Origin: Baylisascaris procyonis
Lineage: Eukaryota; Nematoda; Chromadorea; Rhabditida; Ascarididae
Assembly: GCA_037389465.1 (NCBI GenBank)
Contig: JAZARR010000250.1
Span: 2,775,001 to 2,839,000 of the forward strand
Direction of reading: 5' to 3'
Length of the DNA: 64,000 bases
The notes beneath the pieces are model-generated. The model worked only from the letters and a program-made list of their open reading frames with translations. It searched no databases and was not told the origin of the DNA. The stretch's first letter is position 1. Every line of letters begins with the position of its first letter. Shown piece after piece: positions 36,026 through 50,825 of the stretch. Made by a program: the position numbers and the translations under genes.

Positions 36026-39000
36026 CTAGAAGGAACCAAATATAAATATCGAACCTGCAAAAAGAGTTGCAAAGAAGCATATACCATAATGCATTTCAAG
36101 TACTGTAATATTGCCATTTATTCCAGTAAACAATATCCTCAGTTGACGAGGACATAAGAATGCATAGACGAGTGCACCATTGAGTATGAAAATACCCGAA
36201 GCAATCGCAATCTTTGCATAGTTATGTGGAACGGCACAAAGAATAATTACTTGTATTATCCAAAGTGTAAAAGCCATCCTGAAGTATTACTCCCTAACAG
36301 AAATTTCCTATTACCATATCATCTATAGCATGTATTAAATTTAGTCGATTAAAAATTATTCATTATATTTGCATTATTTTAAAGATCACATTATTCCATA
36401 GTTAGAATTTTGAACGGCTTTATATATACTGACGATGCCAACCGATACAAAAACTATTAAGAGAGAGGGCAATTACAATACGGAAATACGATATCATTAA
36501 CAATCATAACACTGGAACAAAATTTGATAGGTGTTTGATGTTTTTTTCGACGATTTCTTTTATAGAAATTAGTAGAAAAGAATGCAGAAAGCAATAAGCA
36601 AAGGATCCAAAAGAAGAGTAATGCAAGAAACTTCAAATAATAATGCTTCGTCTTAGCCATATCATATCTATTATGATTAATTACAATAAAATTTTCTTGT
36701 CAGAAAAAATGTAAATAAGAATCAACCGAAAACACCGTAAAACAGAAAATTCTAAAATCTACATAATCTTGAAAATAAACGATACCAAAGTGATGCACCA
36801 GTATAGTGGCCCGCTAATCGGTATTTCCTTCCCCAGTCGAATGATCCTTCATTAAGGCTAAAGTATTCGAGTAATTTTAGCATTGGATACGGTAGACCTT
36901 TACGGTAGGCTACTTGAAGTTCATCACCCATTGAACCGACTGTAATTACACTTAGCGAATAGAATGCAATAGAAATGAAAGTAAAGATATATTAAAGTTC
37001 ATTTAAAACCCATCATTTCTTTATTAAAGGTTAATTTATTAATGTTCACAATTTTAGAAATCTCTTAATTAGATCTTCTGATTAAATGAATGTTATATCA
37101 TTTCATAAAAAAATGATACTCGTTCACATCACACCATTCTAATAAGATTTGAGAGGAAAAATGAAAACAAATTTTTATTCCAAAAAATATTCAGTTCCAC
37201 GAAAATTTCCCTACCACCTAGAAACGTCTTTACTAATAAAATTTTGCATACCATAAAATCAATTTCTTTATCATATATTCGTTATGAGCAATAAATTTGC
37301 ACAGAAAGAATATAAACAGTATCCCACTGCAATTTAACATCTGCATTAGTATGCTCAATGGATGACGTTTTATGGTGGTATATTTAAGCGAACTCGTAAG
37401 CAGAAAATAAAAATTGCACATTCCTATCCTTAAAACATTTTCAAAAAAAAGTAAAGCCGATCAAAATAAGGAAATCTAGACGATGAGACATCTGCACATC
37501 GCCAATTTTATTCGTTGAAGAGTAGGTTAAAGGTGAAGAAGTGGAGGGGAGAGGGGGTTGGGTGGGAAAGGTTTGTTATAAAGGAAAAAGTGAAATGGTA
37601 GGAAAGGTGATGAGAACACTCATTGCAACTTCAACGAAGGAATAATGTATAATCATGCCTCCGTTGTGACCAAATGCTTGGGAAAAATTGCATATGCGAG
37701 ATTATTGTTAATGTTGATTTATGTCGATTTTATTTTTCAGCTCTCTTAGCCGGTTCATAGCATACCTTTCGATGATGATAACTGACATTGACAATCAAAA
37801 TAACTGCAAAAAAAATGTGAGAGATGAACCGGAAAGAACCAGTTAGATCTTTAGTACGTAAAATCATTAATTATGATAGCGACACCTATAATCACGTTTG
37901 CAAGTGAATGTTTCAGGCAAATGTTGCTTATCTAATTTACACTCGTCCTAGCTATTGTTGTAATAAAGCACTTAATTAAAACCATGAGCAACTAGTTTCA
38001 CTGCTAAACGGCTTCTAGAAGTTTCCTATTACCCAATAAAGAGCAATTTTTTTTTTCATTTCGAAAGAGAATTTATTAGATAACTTCGAGAAAAATATTT
38101 CTATATGTGTAAAAATTTATTCATTATACCATAATTAATTGCCTATGAAAAGGGCACTCGAATGAGAATGGAATTTTTTTGAAAATATTCCGTACGATTA
38201 TTGCATTACATATACAAACGAGAGAGCAAGAAGAAACCTGAGGAAATATCGAATTTTTCATTGAAATGTACACCTTCAAAGTGCCCTGTTGGCGACTCAA
38301 TAGAAGAGATATCTGCAAAAATAAAATATTTTTGATTAATTAAATAATATAAACATTCAAACATTATACCGCTTAAAATTTCTCATAGTTATGTGCATCG
38401 AACATCAAACAAGTTGAAAAATATTCCACCATCTGTTATAAAAGTAATACCAGAGGAGGGAGAATATAGCGGAGCGATCGTCATTTTTATATAGTGAAAA
38501 TAACAGCAAATAGTCACTGTGATATCTGTTTACGTCAAATGTTGCACATTTGGTGATATCAAACAATTTTAAATAGAATAAATGTAATACGGGTATTAAC
38601 TATTAAATTATATACTAAAAATTGAATTCTTTTGCAAATGAACCGTGAAGCAAAGATTATATGCACACTAACGATCCATCGTTATATTGAGGCTGTATAA
38701 ACCAATATGCGCTCCAACGATTGCCTCAACCCGTTGTGGAGAATGTGCGTGAAATTGAGATAGAACTCTTGCCGTTCCACTATTCCAACCTGGATGTAGT
38801 ATTGCACCTATAAATCTGCTTATTTGCTACATACAATCATCTGCAGTCATATCATAGAAATTAAATCAGTTACTTCCCGAAGTGCTCTTTGTGATCTTCG
38901 TTCTCAATCCGATCCACATGCTAGTTTAATGATAGTTTATTTACGAGGGAAATTAAATTTACTGCATTTGTGGCAATCGAGAAAAGATGAAATGGTATAT

Positions 39001-40205
39001 TTCGAAGTGTTGTTGATTGAAATGGTATATTTCAAACATCTGAATGCAATGCTAATTTATTCTCTAAAGCATTAATATAATTCCTCAATGAAAATGCTAA
39101 ATGCATCGGAAATATTGATAATGCACCTTTATTTGATTAAATAAAATATTTTTTGAAGTGAAAATTGCTCATTTGTGTGTAAAATAAACGTTGACGAGTT
39201 CATAAAATGGAACGTTTTCAAAGTATATTTCTTGTGTTAGGACGATCTTTGAGGAGCTGTGTGAGATGAACCGGTTTGACATCTCCATTTTGCGTCCTTT
39301 AGTAAATTCAACCGTTTAACGGTAGATTGGTAGCGATTAGAAATTTCATTTGTGGACAATATGATGACCATCTTCTCATTGATGGTCGGAAGATAAAAAT
39401 TCGCAATCCACAGGTCAATTCAATTCGTTCATTCAATTATTACAGAGTTTTTACAGGAGATCTCGATTTGTAGCATTTGATAGTATATTGGACGATTTAA
39501 TTTTCTCTTTCCTAAAAGAATTTTATTTGACTGACATAACTGGATCATTTGTCAAAAGAAATTAAGAGGCTTTCATATCATCGTTCTTTTTATGTTGAGG
39601 TTGTAAATAAAAGTGCAATGCAACAGTAGAATAGCGCTGAAGATTGTATTTTGTATTTCAGACAATAGAATGTTTAAAAGATAACGACCGCCCATGGAGG
39701 CATTAAAGGTGAGTGATCGATGCGTAAATTGAATCCGGTGAAGAGAAATTATTTGTGATTTGCATGAATGCGATCAGTAGCATAAACGTTCTAAGGCCAA
39801 TTGCATATCACCAAAGTTTGGTTTCACTTAGATGGCATGAGAAAAATTTTTTCGGCATTTACATCGTTGTTGGCTATGTAGAATGAAATTTAACCATCAG
39901 CATATTTCATCATTTCGAGGTGGATTAAAAATTCTAAGATGTCTCTAATAAGATTTAAATGTGCTTCTAATTTACAGCTTACCTAGTAAAATGAAGCCGA
40001 CAATGAATGTGACGGTGACAGTCAGAAACGATGCAAGACGATGTTCCTTGATGCCAGGTAATATGAAAAGGAATGCAAAATAAGGTACAGCAAATGCGGT
40101 GCACAACATGAGTAAATGCACATCTGGCACTATGTTGACACTCATCTGCGTGGTAGCGTTCGACATGAGATCGTCATGAAATGCACTGAAACGGCCCTCA
40201 TACAT
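36026..40205 (-). CDS. doxa-1: Dual oxidase maturation factor (DUOXA/NIP family), five clear exons
   Basis: Exons 40205-39983, 38807-38673, 38312-38238, 36939-36786 and 36278-36026 join in phase to 279 residues if the TAG at 36028-36026 is used. Family landmarks are an extracellular N-terminus, the first membrane segment ending FLFILPGIKEHR (LPG motif), a second at about 57-75, a large extracellular loop with N-glycosylation site NIT at 115-117, the conserved block YRKGLPYPMLKLLEYF then GRKYRLAGHYTGASLW, and three more membrane segments. Donors are GTAAGC, GTTAGT, GTTTCT and GTATCG; acceptors include TTTGCAG and CTTCAG. DUOXA proteins carry dual oxidase from the ER to the plasma membrane and support hydrogen peroxide production; in C. 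elegans DOXA-1 partners BLI-3 in cuticle tyrosine cross-linking. Only the 3' end is uncertain (see the exon at 35801-35927). No dual oxidase gene is visible in the window. Confidence 0.93.
37546..37566 (+). other. G-quadruplex motif in DOXA-1 intron 3
   Basis: Four G-runs (GGGG, GGGGG, GGG, GGG) with loops AGA, TT and T on the plus strand, the template strand for DOXA-1. It lies deep in the intron, far from both exons. Confidence 0.45.
39661..39708 (+). other. Weak exon-like segment antisense in DOXA-1 intron 1
   Basis: TTGTATTTCAG is followed by 48 bases containing ATGGAGGCATTAAAG and then GTGAGT, an excellent acceptor-donor pair. Only five codons follow the ATG and no next exon was found, so this may be coincidence or a first exon of an antisense transcript. 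Confidence 0.2.
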
Positions 40206-41003
40206 GACGACGATCGAATGCTATTCTCCACGGGCTAAAATATCCTTTTTTTTTCTATTTAAAAGGTGATCCATATTACATCTGAGATTAGATGGAATGA
40301 GGTTCCGCATTATTTTTGCATTACTCTATGGAGGCGTAAGGTCGACGATGAACTTCGCAAACGACATGGACCACCAAATGTGGTTACTAAGAGACATATA
40401 TATTCATAAGATCAGTATGCAAAAGAAAACCGCAGTGAGCTTAGAAGGTAATTTTTCATTCGACGCACCGTACTTCTTTGATCGAGAAGCCTTGGTTTCC
40501 AGTGTTTATCAACTATTTTCCATTCAAGAAGGGGTCACCTACTTTCTCTCAGTTTCAACGAAGCGTTTTTCTCTTCAAAGAAAGTTATGTTTTCATCACG
40601 CCTATTTTTTTTTCAAAGGTTTCGAAAAGGAAAGGGTTTTTCAACTCAAGAAGTTTCATTTCATGGAAATACAGTGCAATGGGTGAAATACGACATACCA
40701 ATGGAAGCATTATATATATACAAAATTAAATTTTCTTTTTAATAACACATGCTTTTCTGATCGAATAGTAATATGCAAAACAACTGTGCTCATAAACAAG
40801 CATTCGTGATGCTGCTATGAAAATTGCTTCACTAATATCGCTTCAATTATGTTCACTGAAGTATTTATAGTCAATCTCAGCTTTTCGCATCTATACCTTC
40901 TTCAGAGAACTGCACATCGCTTAAAAGCAAATGACGATGATACATGTGTGGATCGATTGTTTCATATTACCAACAAATAAATGAATAAAAAAGTGAACAA
41001 ATA

Positions 41004-41008
<5 letters not shown>

Positions 41009-41086
<78 letters not shown>
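41009..41086. repeat. (TA)39 microsatellite
   Basis: Uninterrupted AT dinucleotides over 78 bases, about 0.8 kb upstream of the DOXA-1 start. Confidence 0.95.
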
Positions 41087-41089
<3 letters not shown>

Positions 41090-43989
41090 TTTCAAGCTTA
41101 TGTGTTAGGAGAAATCGAGTCTTGTTAGATGTTAGCAGCGAAAACCCTTAAACATATATAATTTGCCACGATCAACGATTAAAAGGCGCAGTAATTGGTC
41201 TGTCGCTGTGCTTATCATAGAGCATTTAAGCCTCCCCCAAAACCCTTCTCTAGGACATTTGCATCAATCTCTTTCCATCCAAAGTTGGCATCTTTTTTTT
41301 CTCAAGTAAATTCCGGAAGTTCAAAGTTCGAGGCAACCAAAGTTCATAAATATAAACTGAAAGCGAGCATTATATTATCTCTAGAATAGTTGAAGAGGAC
41401 AAACGATGACCCAATTTTAAGCCAACTATCTGTCTCGATGAAAGTGAATTTTTTACGTACTAATGACCGTTTTAAGTGGACGATGTTGACGATTTGTGCC
41501 ATTTGACCTTGATGTTGCTTAAGAGAAAATATGTCACCATTTCTATTTCGAAAATAATATCGCTGTTTTGAATGTCTCCTTAAAACGCTTCCGCCAAAAT
41601 AGGCTGCTTAATGCGGGAAGAAATCTATAAACTGATATCAAGACGTTAAATCGATATTTCATTATAAAGATTCACAACGTGATGAACGAAAAAAATTCAT
41701 GGTACCTTCACAAATAAACGGAAGATTTAAATTATTGAATAAGTAGATAATATTTGAATAAGTGCAAATGAGTAGGTAATCGTAGAAGAGAAGCTGTCTC
41801 GATGTGTAGTTTTACACCCCGACCATCCGACAAACTAGTTTCAGAACTTACCAACAAAAATTAAGGAGAATATTGTCTTCACATTCCAATCAAATCAACC
41901 GGTTGTGCAAAACGTACTAAAAATTTGTTCTTATTTTAGTTAATCAATGTTGAATGCAAATTCAACAATTACCCAATGAAAAATGCGAACACTATCAGCA
42001 AACAAGTGCGAAAGCACAATCTTCCTCTTGCCACTCGAAATGTCCATCGGCAAATGCTGTTAAGCATTGCCTAATGATGAAAAGCGTTGAGTGCATATAT
42101 GAACTCGTAGATGGCATACAATAGAGCTAAGAACGGTGGAATTTGAATTTTTGGGTCGTAAAATTTGAAATCTGAAATAGTCAGATAGTTATAGGAGAGA
42201 AAGGTATAGGAAGGAAGCGAGGTAAAGAAAGGTATAATTATTACATCTTTAGCAGAATCACAATAGATTTTACAGAAAGTTCCGCTGCTAAACTTTTGGC
42301 TTCTGATATTTATAGTCATAGAACGTCAATAATATTTTATGCGCAAAGTAAATATTTTTTGTAAGAATGCTATTTGAAAGAATACTGAATTGAAATATTG
42401 ATGTGATTCTTCCTTTCAGCAGCTTAATAAACAGATAAATAAATTAGTAAATAAATAAAAAAGGAATCAACGATAGTAGAACGAAATAATAAAACACAAA
42501 TGGATAAACATAAAATAAATGAAACAATCAAGCACTGATTGAAGGAACACAGTCCAATGCCTTGGAAGTTTTATGAAACTGTTGCGCTTCTAGATATATG
42601 CTCCGCTATATAGGACGACAAAACAGTGTGCGGTCAATGACATTGCTCATGAGGTAGTTGAAAGGCGGACAAACGTCATGTCCCGCCTCTTCTCTCTAGC
42701 AGCTAGTCGTGCTTATTTGCTTCACCAGCAGATCTGCCAGCTACAGTGATTAAACAAAAGATACACCTCATATACATATTCTCTGTGCTCTACTTCGAGC
42801 AAAATTAAAAATGCAGTAGAAAAATTCTTTTTTAATGCGTGCCCAAAGGCATTGGAAATATGAGAAGAATTGCAAAGTAGCACAACCCTCACTTGAGTCA
42901 CCACGTCTAACCACTAACCGCTAACCCTTCACTAATCCCCCCGTTCTATTATCCCATTCGATGTATTAGTCATGAAGAAGGAAAAAATGGGCACCATAAA
43001 AATTTGACGTCTAAAATGATCAAATAAACATAAGACGATGTGGGAAATTTTTTGATTTGAATAAAATGAAGTTCACTCAAATTGTTGTATTTCTTCTCAA
43101 ATCTCCGTTTTTGATGAATCAATCAATTCACGTGAAATTATTTACAGTGAATAATATCAATTTAATTTTTTAGCCGACAAATTCTCATCGTATATATGAA
43201 AATATACAAAAATCGAACATAAAGAAGCAGAAAGGTTAACAGATTGAATCATCAAAAATCAATGCTGATATGATAAGCAGCTTTCACTATTCCTACTCGT
43301 TAAACGGTCAATTCGATTCCCATATGATATTTGAGTCGCAAATATAATGACCTATAACGTAGTGCAATATATTTGAAATTGTATAGCATTATAAGCAAAT
43401 AAATAGCTCAAATGTCTTTCGCTAAACCACAAAATTAAATAATATCAACAATAATGTAAGCAAGTATGTTTATTTAATAGTAACCGTGGCAAGAAGTTTA
43501 TTGTTTCAAATGCAATACATTTGAAGTGCTTTATCGAAATGCTTTTATTGCTTTGATTAGTGTTATTGATATAGATGTTAGAATTCAGATGACAAAGAAG
43601 ATTATCACTAGGCTTTAATGATATGTTCAAAAGATTATATGCATAAATGAAATCGAAAAGCAATTCTCTTCGAAAAAGTTGCAGAAGAATATTCATTAAT
43701 CGATATGAGACCTTTAAAGGTAGCTGTACGCATTAAAGAATAGAGGGCATAAGCGGAAGAAGAAGACCATAAACATTGGCACACAGAGGCTATTGGACTC
43801 CAATATCCCTCTCTTTCGCGCCCACCTCTCCATTTCAACGTGAATGCAAAAAAAAAAAAAAAGATTTTAGATTTCTCTGAATTTTTCCCATCAAAAATGC
43901 AATTGCTTTCAAGAATGTGGCATTTGAACGCTTCAACTGCAAATTGATGAAGAAACTGCAATGGAATTGAATGAAAAAATTTTGAACCA

Positions 43990-44700
43990 TTTTTGAAAAC
44001 ATTTGAATTACTTGTTGCTCTCACTGCTAAAGGAAACTGCCATCTAGTTTTTCAAGGAAAAAGACGAAATAATATTTTGAAAGAGTTGAAAGCTGATAGT
44101 AATAAACGAGACACTTTGCAACAGCGGGATACTGCGACGTTTACAGGTATGACAGAAATTGGAACGAACACTGTTTGATCGATGAACTCGACTTGAAAAA
44201 CTGGTATCATACGCTTTCTGAGGCCAATCAAATCATCGATACATCTCTTCGGAATATTGCTTTCTTGCTCAACGTTGTTTTCTTTTAGGGCATCATAATC
44301 ATCTCTCCTATGTCAACATATTGAACGATACTTTTATGACAGCAAGACATAAATAAACGGTAATTGGTCATGAACACTATTGCTACGATTCAGTAATTGA
44401 TAGTGACCAGTAAAATGGACTGGAGCCATTGGCCGAATTTCATGCATTGAACGAAGACGAATTGAAACGAATATTTATCGGTTCCGCAATTACGTCTCAG
44501 TAACGTTGCCGACTGTTAGGCCTCTAATGTTTAGGAGCTCCTATCAATTACAGCTACCTTAATTAGGTCGAATATGATGGCTTCAAAATTGCAAATTTTT
44601 CAAAGCGTTTTCTTTCTTCGCAATGCACAAGTTTGACTAACACTTCATGAATTTCAGATTACATCCTCTGATTTTGTCCGACCTCGCCAACGAAATGTTC
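43990..44700 (+). pseudogene. Possible decayed coding tract, unidentified
   Basis: Three protein-like plus-strand segments lie end to end in different frames: about 43993-44178 (for example NCHLVFQGKRRNNILKELK), about 44105-44290 (for example YRYDRNWNEHCLIDELDLK, then NQIIDTSLRNIAFLLN), and about 44410-44515 (EFHALNEDELKRIFIGSA). The last loosely resembles the region before the catalytic domain of non-LTR reverse transcriptases. Frameshifts and stops separate them. In AT-rich DNA such readings can arise by chance, so this is a suspicion only. Confidence 0.25.
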
Positions 44701-44756
44701 GATAAGTAGGAAACACATATTGGCTTAAATGAGTCGGAAGAATGCATCATTTTATG

Positions 44757-45048
<292 letters not shown>

Positions 45049-47863
45049 CATTTAACTAAATTGATGACTGTTTCCCATTTATGCCCACAGCAATCGCCAA
45101 ATATGTTTTTATTTCCTATCATGTAAAACGACGAAGCACAAAAGCTGGAAATAATGTCAAATAGCTATGAACAACGGATCAAACGTTGCAACAAAAGAAA
45201 ACAGCATCGCCATTCCCTGTGTTGATGCCGCTCCATTCAGCTATTTAAAATGCATTTATAAATACGCATACAGATACAAATAGATGAGGAGCAGCAAATT
45301 TACAAAGAATCTGTGAGAGTTTATTTACAAAAAAAAAAAAAAGAAAACGTTCATTACCTCTTGTCACATTTCTTCGTTAATAAGAACGTCATTCGCATTT
45401 TGCGCAACTGACTTGGCAGGTCGATTCTATGAGCACTTCACTAACGAAATATGTGATGCGTAGAGCTTCATTCAGCTAAATTATTCGTAAGTAATGAAAA
45501 AAGTTGTTCGCAAGCAAATCGCTGTGGGAGTTCATATACATCGATATATCAGCGGAATGCCGTCAAAAACAACTGCGCTTAAGAAAGGCTTAATGTGAAC
45601 CCGTAAATACGCCATCTACAAAGCAATTTCCGGTCAAATATGCAAATGGTTTTCCATCAGTTTCGGCTTACGCTAAGAACAACGAATAGATAGGGATGGA
45701 TATGCAGACCAACACATAGCAGTGCGGCAGATTATTAGTAGCAAGGCAGAACACAGCTCGTTGAAGTTGATAAGCAGCAAGCAACAATCCCAATGGTTGT
45801 TCGGCATAGCCAACTGCTTCAAATTGTGATTTAGAGACGTCTTTATGTGTTCCAGCATACGTTAAACAGTCAAAAGCAAAAGTGGCTCTCGTGAAGAATT
45901 CTTGGCATCTAAAAGTCACTGTGTTGAGATGTATGTTGGAATAGCCGCTGGGCAAAGAAAACTTGTGAAAGCCGAAAATTCCTTCTTTGCTGATGATTGT
46001 TGATGCGATTCTCTTAAATAGGAACCGCTATTTACAAAGCAGTTGACCATCGGCAGACATATGTTGTCTCAAACGAAAAATCCATTAGCGAGTATGTATA
46101 GGCGATGAGAGGAAGACAACGAGTGCACCCGTCAAAACAACGGACGCTCAATCATCAAGACGTAACAACGAATTACGGCATCGTCTCATAAAACGACAAT
46201 TATAGTAGTTACGCTTTTGCGCTCGCCACTGGTCACTCCAGTCAATCGAGTATCTGAAGCGGAACAAGTCTCGCAATGCTATGGCACACTTCGCCTCAGG
46301 GCATTCCGACTAGAGTCGAAACACAAATGACCACTCATTGATCATATCTAATTGTGCACACGACAGCTAACATATAATCTAGCTGCCATTCTCTAGAACC
46401 GCTATGAAATATTAACGGAAAATATCACACACATCGATTCATCGACGAAGAGGGGGAAACGGAAGGGACTCATCATTGAAATTCGACTGAAATTCTACTG
46501 TCCATATCCTGAACACCGAAAGTTTATGATGATTATATCCCGTCAAACTTTATTAGCTATGATGATGCTTATATCAAGGTAACGTTGGTTGGGAAGTAAT
46601 GCCGAAAAGAAATTCAATACAGATATGCGTGCTGTTAGCAACTGACACTGTGAAAATAACGTCATTAAGTAAAAACTTTCATCGAAATTCTTACTTCGGC
46701 GCGGTCTTCATTTCTATTGGAGATTTTAGATATTAAGTTGATATTTCCAATGACCTAAGAAAGAGAATTTGTGTTGGTGTTAAAGGATTTTCAAATTGAT
46801 TAGCGAGCGATTATCGCATTCTAGCACAACTCAACGCCACCTTTCAGTTTATTTTCCATTAGTGATCCATTTCTAATTCATTGACAATACATCTCGTAAA
46901 TTTTTTTTCCCTCAAAAGACGACTCCACAATTCTTGCACAATTGTCAAAAATTTGAATTTCGCTTTCTCGTGACGTCGAATCGTATATTCAAGTGGAAAG
47001 AAAATGCGGTTCCACCACATCAATAAGAATCGCTACTCATTTGTTCGATTTTAATTTCATTGCCGAAACTCCTTTGAAACGGAAAAGAAAAAGGTAGAGA
47101 AGCAAATTTCATTTAAATAAGATGAAAATAATATCATCAAAAATATCGATTAGAGGAATTGAAGGATAAAAATATAGAAGTGCTATGAACAAACAGCACA
47201 ATATAAGAGAGTAGAAAAAATGAGCTGAACTTTGGTAGTGGGGTAATTATGTAGTGATGCTTTCGACTAATCATTATAAATAGTAATGAAATTTTTCTAA
47301 ATGGAGGGAATGATGCCATCATAAATTAGATGGAACGATGAAAGCCGTACCCCGGAAAGGCGGATTAGGTGAGGACAGCTTAGAAGAAATAATTAACGCT
47401 GTTAAAAGAAAGAAAGAAAATCGATGAATCGATGAGCGGTAGGGGGAAAATGTTTTAAAAGTTGCGCATAGATAATGCTACTCAAATTACTGTAGAGATT
47501 CTATAGCCACCATTGCACGAAATACTCTTATACACTTCATTTCCTATCCGCCTCCAAGCGTATTAAAATAGAAGTAGAATAGCTTCAAAAATGGTCAGTG
47601 AAGTTCTTTCGAAAATGCCCACTGAGTAAAAGTTTTGATAATACGTTGAAAGTTTTACGATTTTCCAACAATTTTTTATGCAAATGAATTTAAAATAGGC
47701 ATCACTCATGTTATTCAAGCATTAAAGAGAAGCATCTGCATGTAGAACGTTTGCGCAAATGGTTTCTAATAAAGTGGAGGGGAGAAACGATGGTAGACAA
47801 AGCGATGCCCTTGAAATTGTCGTCCACATAGAGATATGGCGGCGTTCCGGTTTCGATGCTCCG

Positions 47864-48199
47864 TCATGATGTTTTCATATGCGAAGCACCATGTTCACTC
47901 TCATATTCGACCAAATGAATTGACTCCCTCTTCCCCTTCCCGCTCACATTTTTCACCCATACACGATTGCATTTGTGAATAACATCAGTTTTTGCAGAAA
48001 ATATCAATTCTTTTTTTGTTGGCGTTTTCCTCTGTGGAGCTTTTCGGCTATTTAAAAGACACTGCGAAAACTGTACATCCGAGGGTGAGAAAGAACATTC
48101 CGAATTATTGCTTCGTATTATCTTTTTTTTCAAACCTTTTGGGATGAGCATGGGAATTTGGTGGAAGACATGCAAAGGATAGTGGTTAAAGCTCGACAA
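47864..48199 (-). other. 111-codon open frame, unidentified
   Basis: A minus-strand ORF with a hydrophilic, lysine-rich centre (APQRKTPTKKELIFSAKTDV) and a sensible C-terminus, GC-richer than the surroundings. No intron boundaries, domain or relatives are recognised. It could be a small single-exon gene, an exon, or a fossil. Confidence 0.25.
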
Positions 48200-50825
48200 A
48201 AAAGAGTGGCATAATGGTCAACCCAGTGGGAATAGTCAAAACTGGACAAAAATGGGAGCGAATGTAGTGGTCACGTTTTGCGGATTCCTCTCAAGTTTGG
48301 TTCCTTCGATAATTGGTCTGAGATTGCTCTGAGAATTGCTCCAAGAATCTTCAGAACGGCTGCGCTGGGAATGTTCACTCTGTTTACGGCCTTTAGTTTA
48401 CTGGATATTGACAGGCAATAAGGAGCGCAAAACAACTCTATACATAGCACAAATTCACAACGGCACTTGAACACCCACTTGGATGAACTTAAAGATAAGC
48501 GGTGGTTCCATCCTCGTTAAAAGCAGTCTTTACTGTTCGGCAGGTTTAGCATGCTCGATCCGCGCATTTGAATTTGGCACTATGAACAAGGCGTTATTAA
48601 TTTTGCAAATTTTGCGAGGCAATCGGTAATTTCGTGTATATTTTAGTTTTAAAATTTGCGTTTAAAAGCTTGAAGATTTTCTATTATTTTATTCAATCAT
48701 TAAACTCAACACTGGAAGTCAAACATATTCGTTTGGCGGAACAACAGGGGTCGATCTGCATTATTCTTGTCTAAGCGCTGAAAGAATGATACCTGAGTGC
48801 AAAGATCCACTTTCGGGCGAAACCACCCGATTGTATAGAAGCAAAACAAGTGATACTCGCTTTTGCAGCAAATATAATAACTCTTCCATGATATGCTATT
48901 ACAAGTTTTTTTTCTCTGAAAAGTATATTAAAACCGAAAAATAAATTCCAATAAAAATTTTTGTAATGTGAGATTGATTAGATAGAAAAGGAAGATACAA
49001 AAGTACATTAGTTCTTAAAGAATTTCATGACACTTCTATCAATATGGCGGTTCATTGGGGTGTGTTTTGTCGATCTTTGCTTTCGACTAATCGCTTTCGC
49101 AATCGAAATGTGAGAAAAAAAAAGGAAACAAAAAAGATTGACGAACGCCCGATACGAGTGGACAGTGACTGCGATTTTACACCGTTTGAATTGTTTGCAT
49201 AATTTGTGATTTTTTCTTGCAATTCGCAAGTTGCGAAAGTTGTGTAATCGTTTGCAGAATTCCCGATATTTAAAGCGTTCTGGTATTAAAACAAATATAA
49301 TGTGCAAAATGATTCTTTCAGATTTTACGTCAAAAGTTTCATCCAAAATGAAAAAACTCTATTTAGCGATGATCTCAGATTAGAGCAAAACCTCTTCTAT
49401 CACTCAAGCAGTCATTGTGGATGATGTTGTCTCTTTTAGAGTCCGCAGAAATTCACTTCTCATGCCCATTTAATGCCTCATATTAGTGGCCATTCGCTTT
49501 GCTTTATTTTACAGAAAACATCAATTTCTAAAAAAAAATTTCACAATTTCCTTAAATTTAGTTACCAGACGTCGAATAGTCACAAAAATGAATTGAAAGT
49601 GGTGCGGATAAACATAGAAACATAGAAGAACTTCTACGAAATATCAAGGAATAATAAGGGGAATTTTCTCAACTCCTTCGGTGCCTTTTTTTTCATGCAA
49701 GCTAATCATTTTTTTTAGCCGGACTAATCATTTTCAGGTCATGAAACCATTTTTAGCAATGTTGCCCTCAGAGATTTCGAAAGAATTTTGCCCGCTATAA
49801 AAGCAGACATCTCTTACAACTCATACCAAATACTTGGGACAAAATTTAGTCAGTCACAAATTTTTGGCTAAAAATCCCTAATGAGCCGTTAAATTTTCCC
49901 AGATTTATAGAGGAGAAGCTTAGATTCGCTTGTGATTTCGATTCAACGAGCCTCCGAAAATTTGCACATCTGGCTATGTTAACATTACGTGGACGTAATC
50001 ACCATAATTATTTCACATTTAAAACAACTAATGTGGACATTAGACGACTCGCTAAAAAGTTAATAGAAAAGAGTAAATTGAAAGCGAAATCGCTCATATT
50101 CAGTGCAAGAAAATCCTAATTTAATCCAGATCCATGCATCGATAACGTTGTCGTACAGAGGTTCGCAAATTCGCTATGCGCTATGAAAACAGTTGTACAA
50201 GTTTCTGAAAGCAATTAGAGTGAGGATTTATGGAAAAGTGTACGATTCTGATTGTGGGAGATATTGGCTTGAGAATCACGCATGTAAAACTTTTCATTTG
50301 AAGACGTGATCCAGACTATTTATGAAATATTGATATCTTGAAAATCAAATTTTTTAAAATCAATTTATGAATCTTTACAAGTTCAATGAACTAATAAAAA
50401 TTTCTTCATAAATCGTTTACGAATTTTACTTCAGCACTACATGGCATCACATCGTGAAGAATGAGAGAAAATGGAGGTCTTATGGGTAGGACATTCATCA
50501 GATAACGTTGTAGAATTTCCACCGAATGAAAGCTAGAAAAGCTAACCGGAGCTACTGGGATAGCACCGGAGTGTATCGGCACGACAAGGGAAGCGGGAGG
50601 ATGGAAAGGAGGTAATGGTGATAACTAGGCTTTCGCGATACTTTACTGTTTCTATTTATCGCTGTCAATAAGGCGAACTTGGTTGGAGCCTAAAATAAAC
50701 TGTGGGATATAGGGACATAAATATCTACATTTTTTGCTTCATTAAGCTTCCGTATTCGACTAGTTACAACGTGCATTTACAAAGAGATCCAATAATACGT
50801 TTTATCTGAAATTTTAGACATATCT

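Noticed and set aside
40297..40686. 129-codon plus-strand open frame upstream of DOXA-1
   Set aside because: Phe/Lys-rich AT-biased product without splice context. It lies where the DOXA-1 promoter should be.
43635..44024. 129-codon minus-strand open frame
   Set aside because: No splice sites, poly-Phe from an A-run, and no domain. Likely chance.
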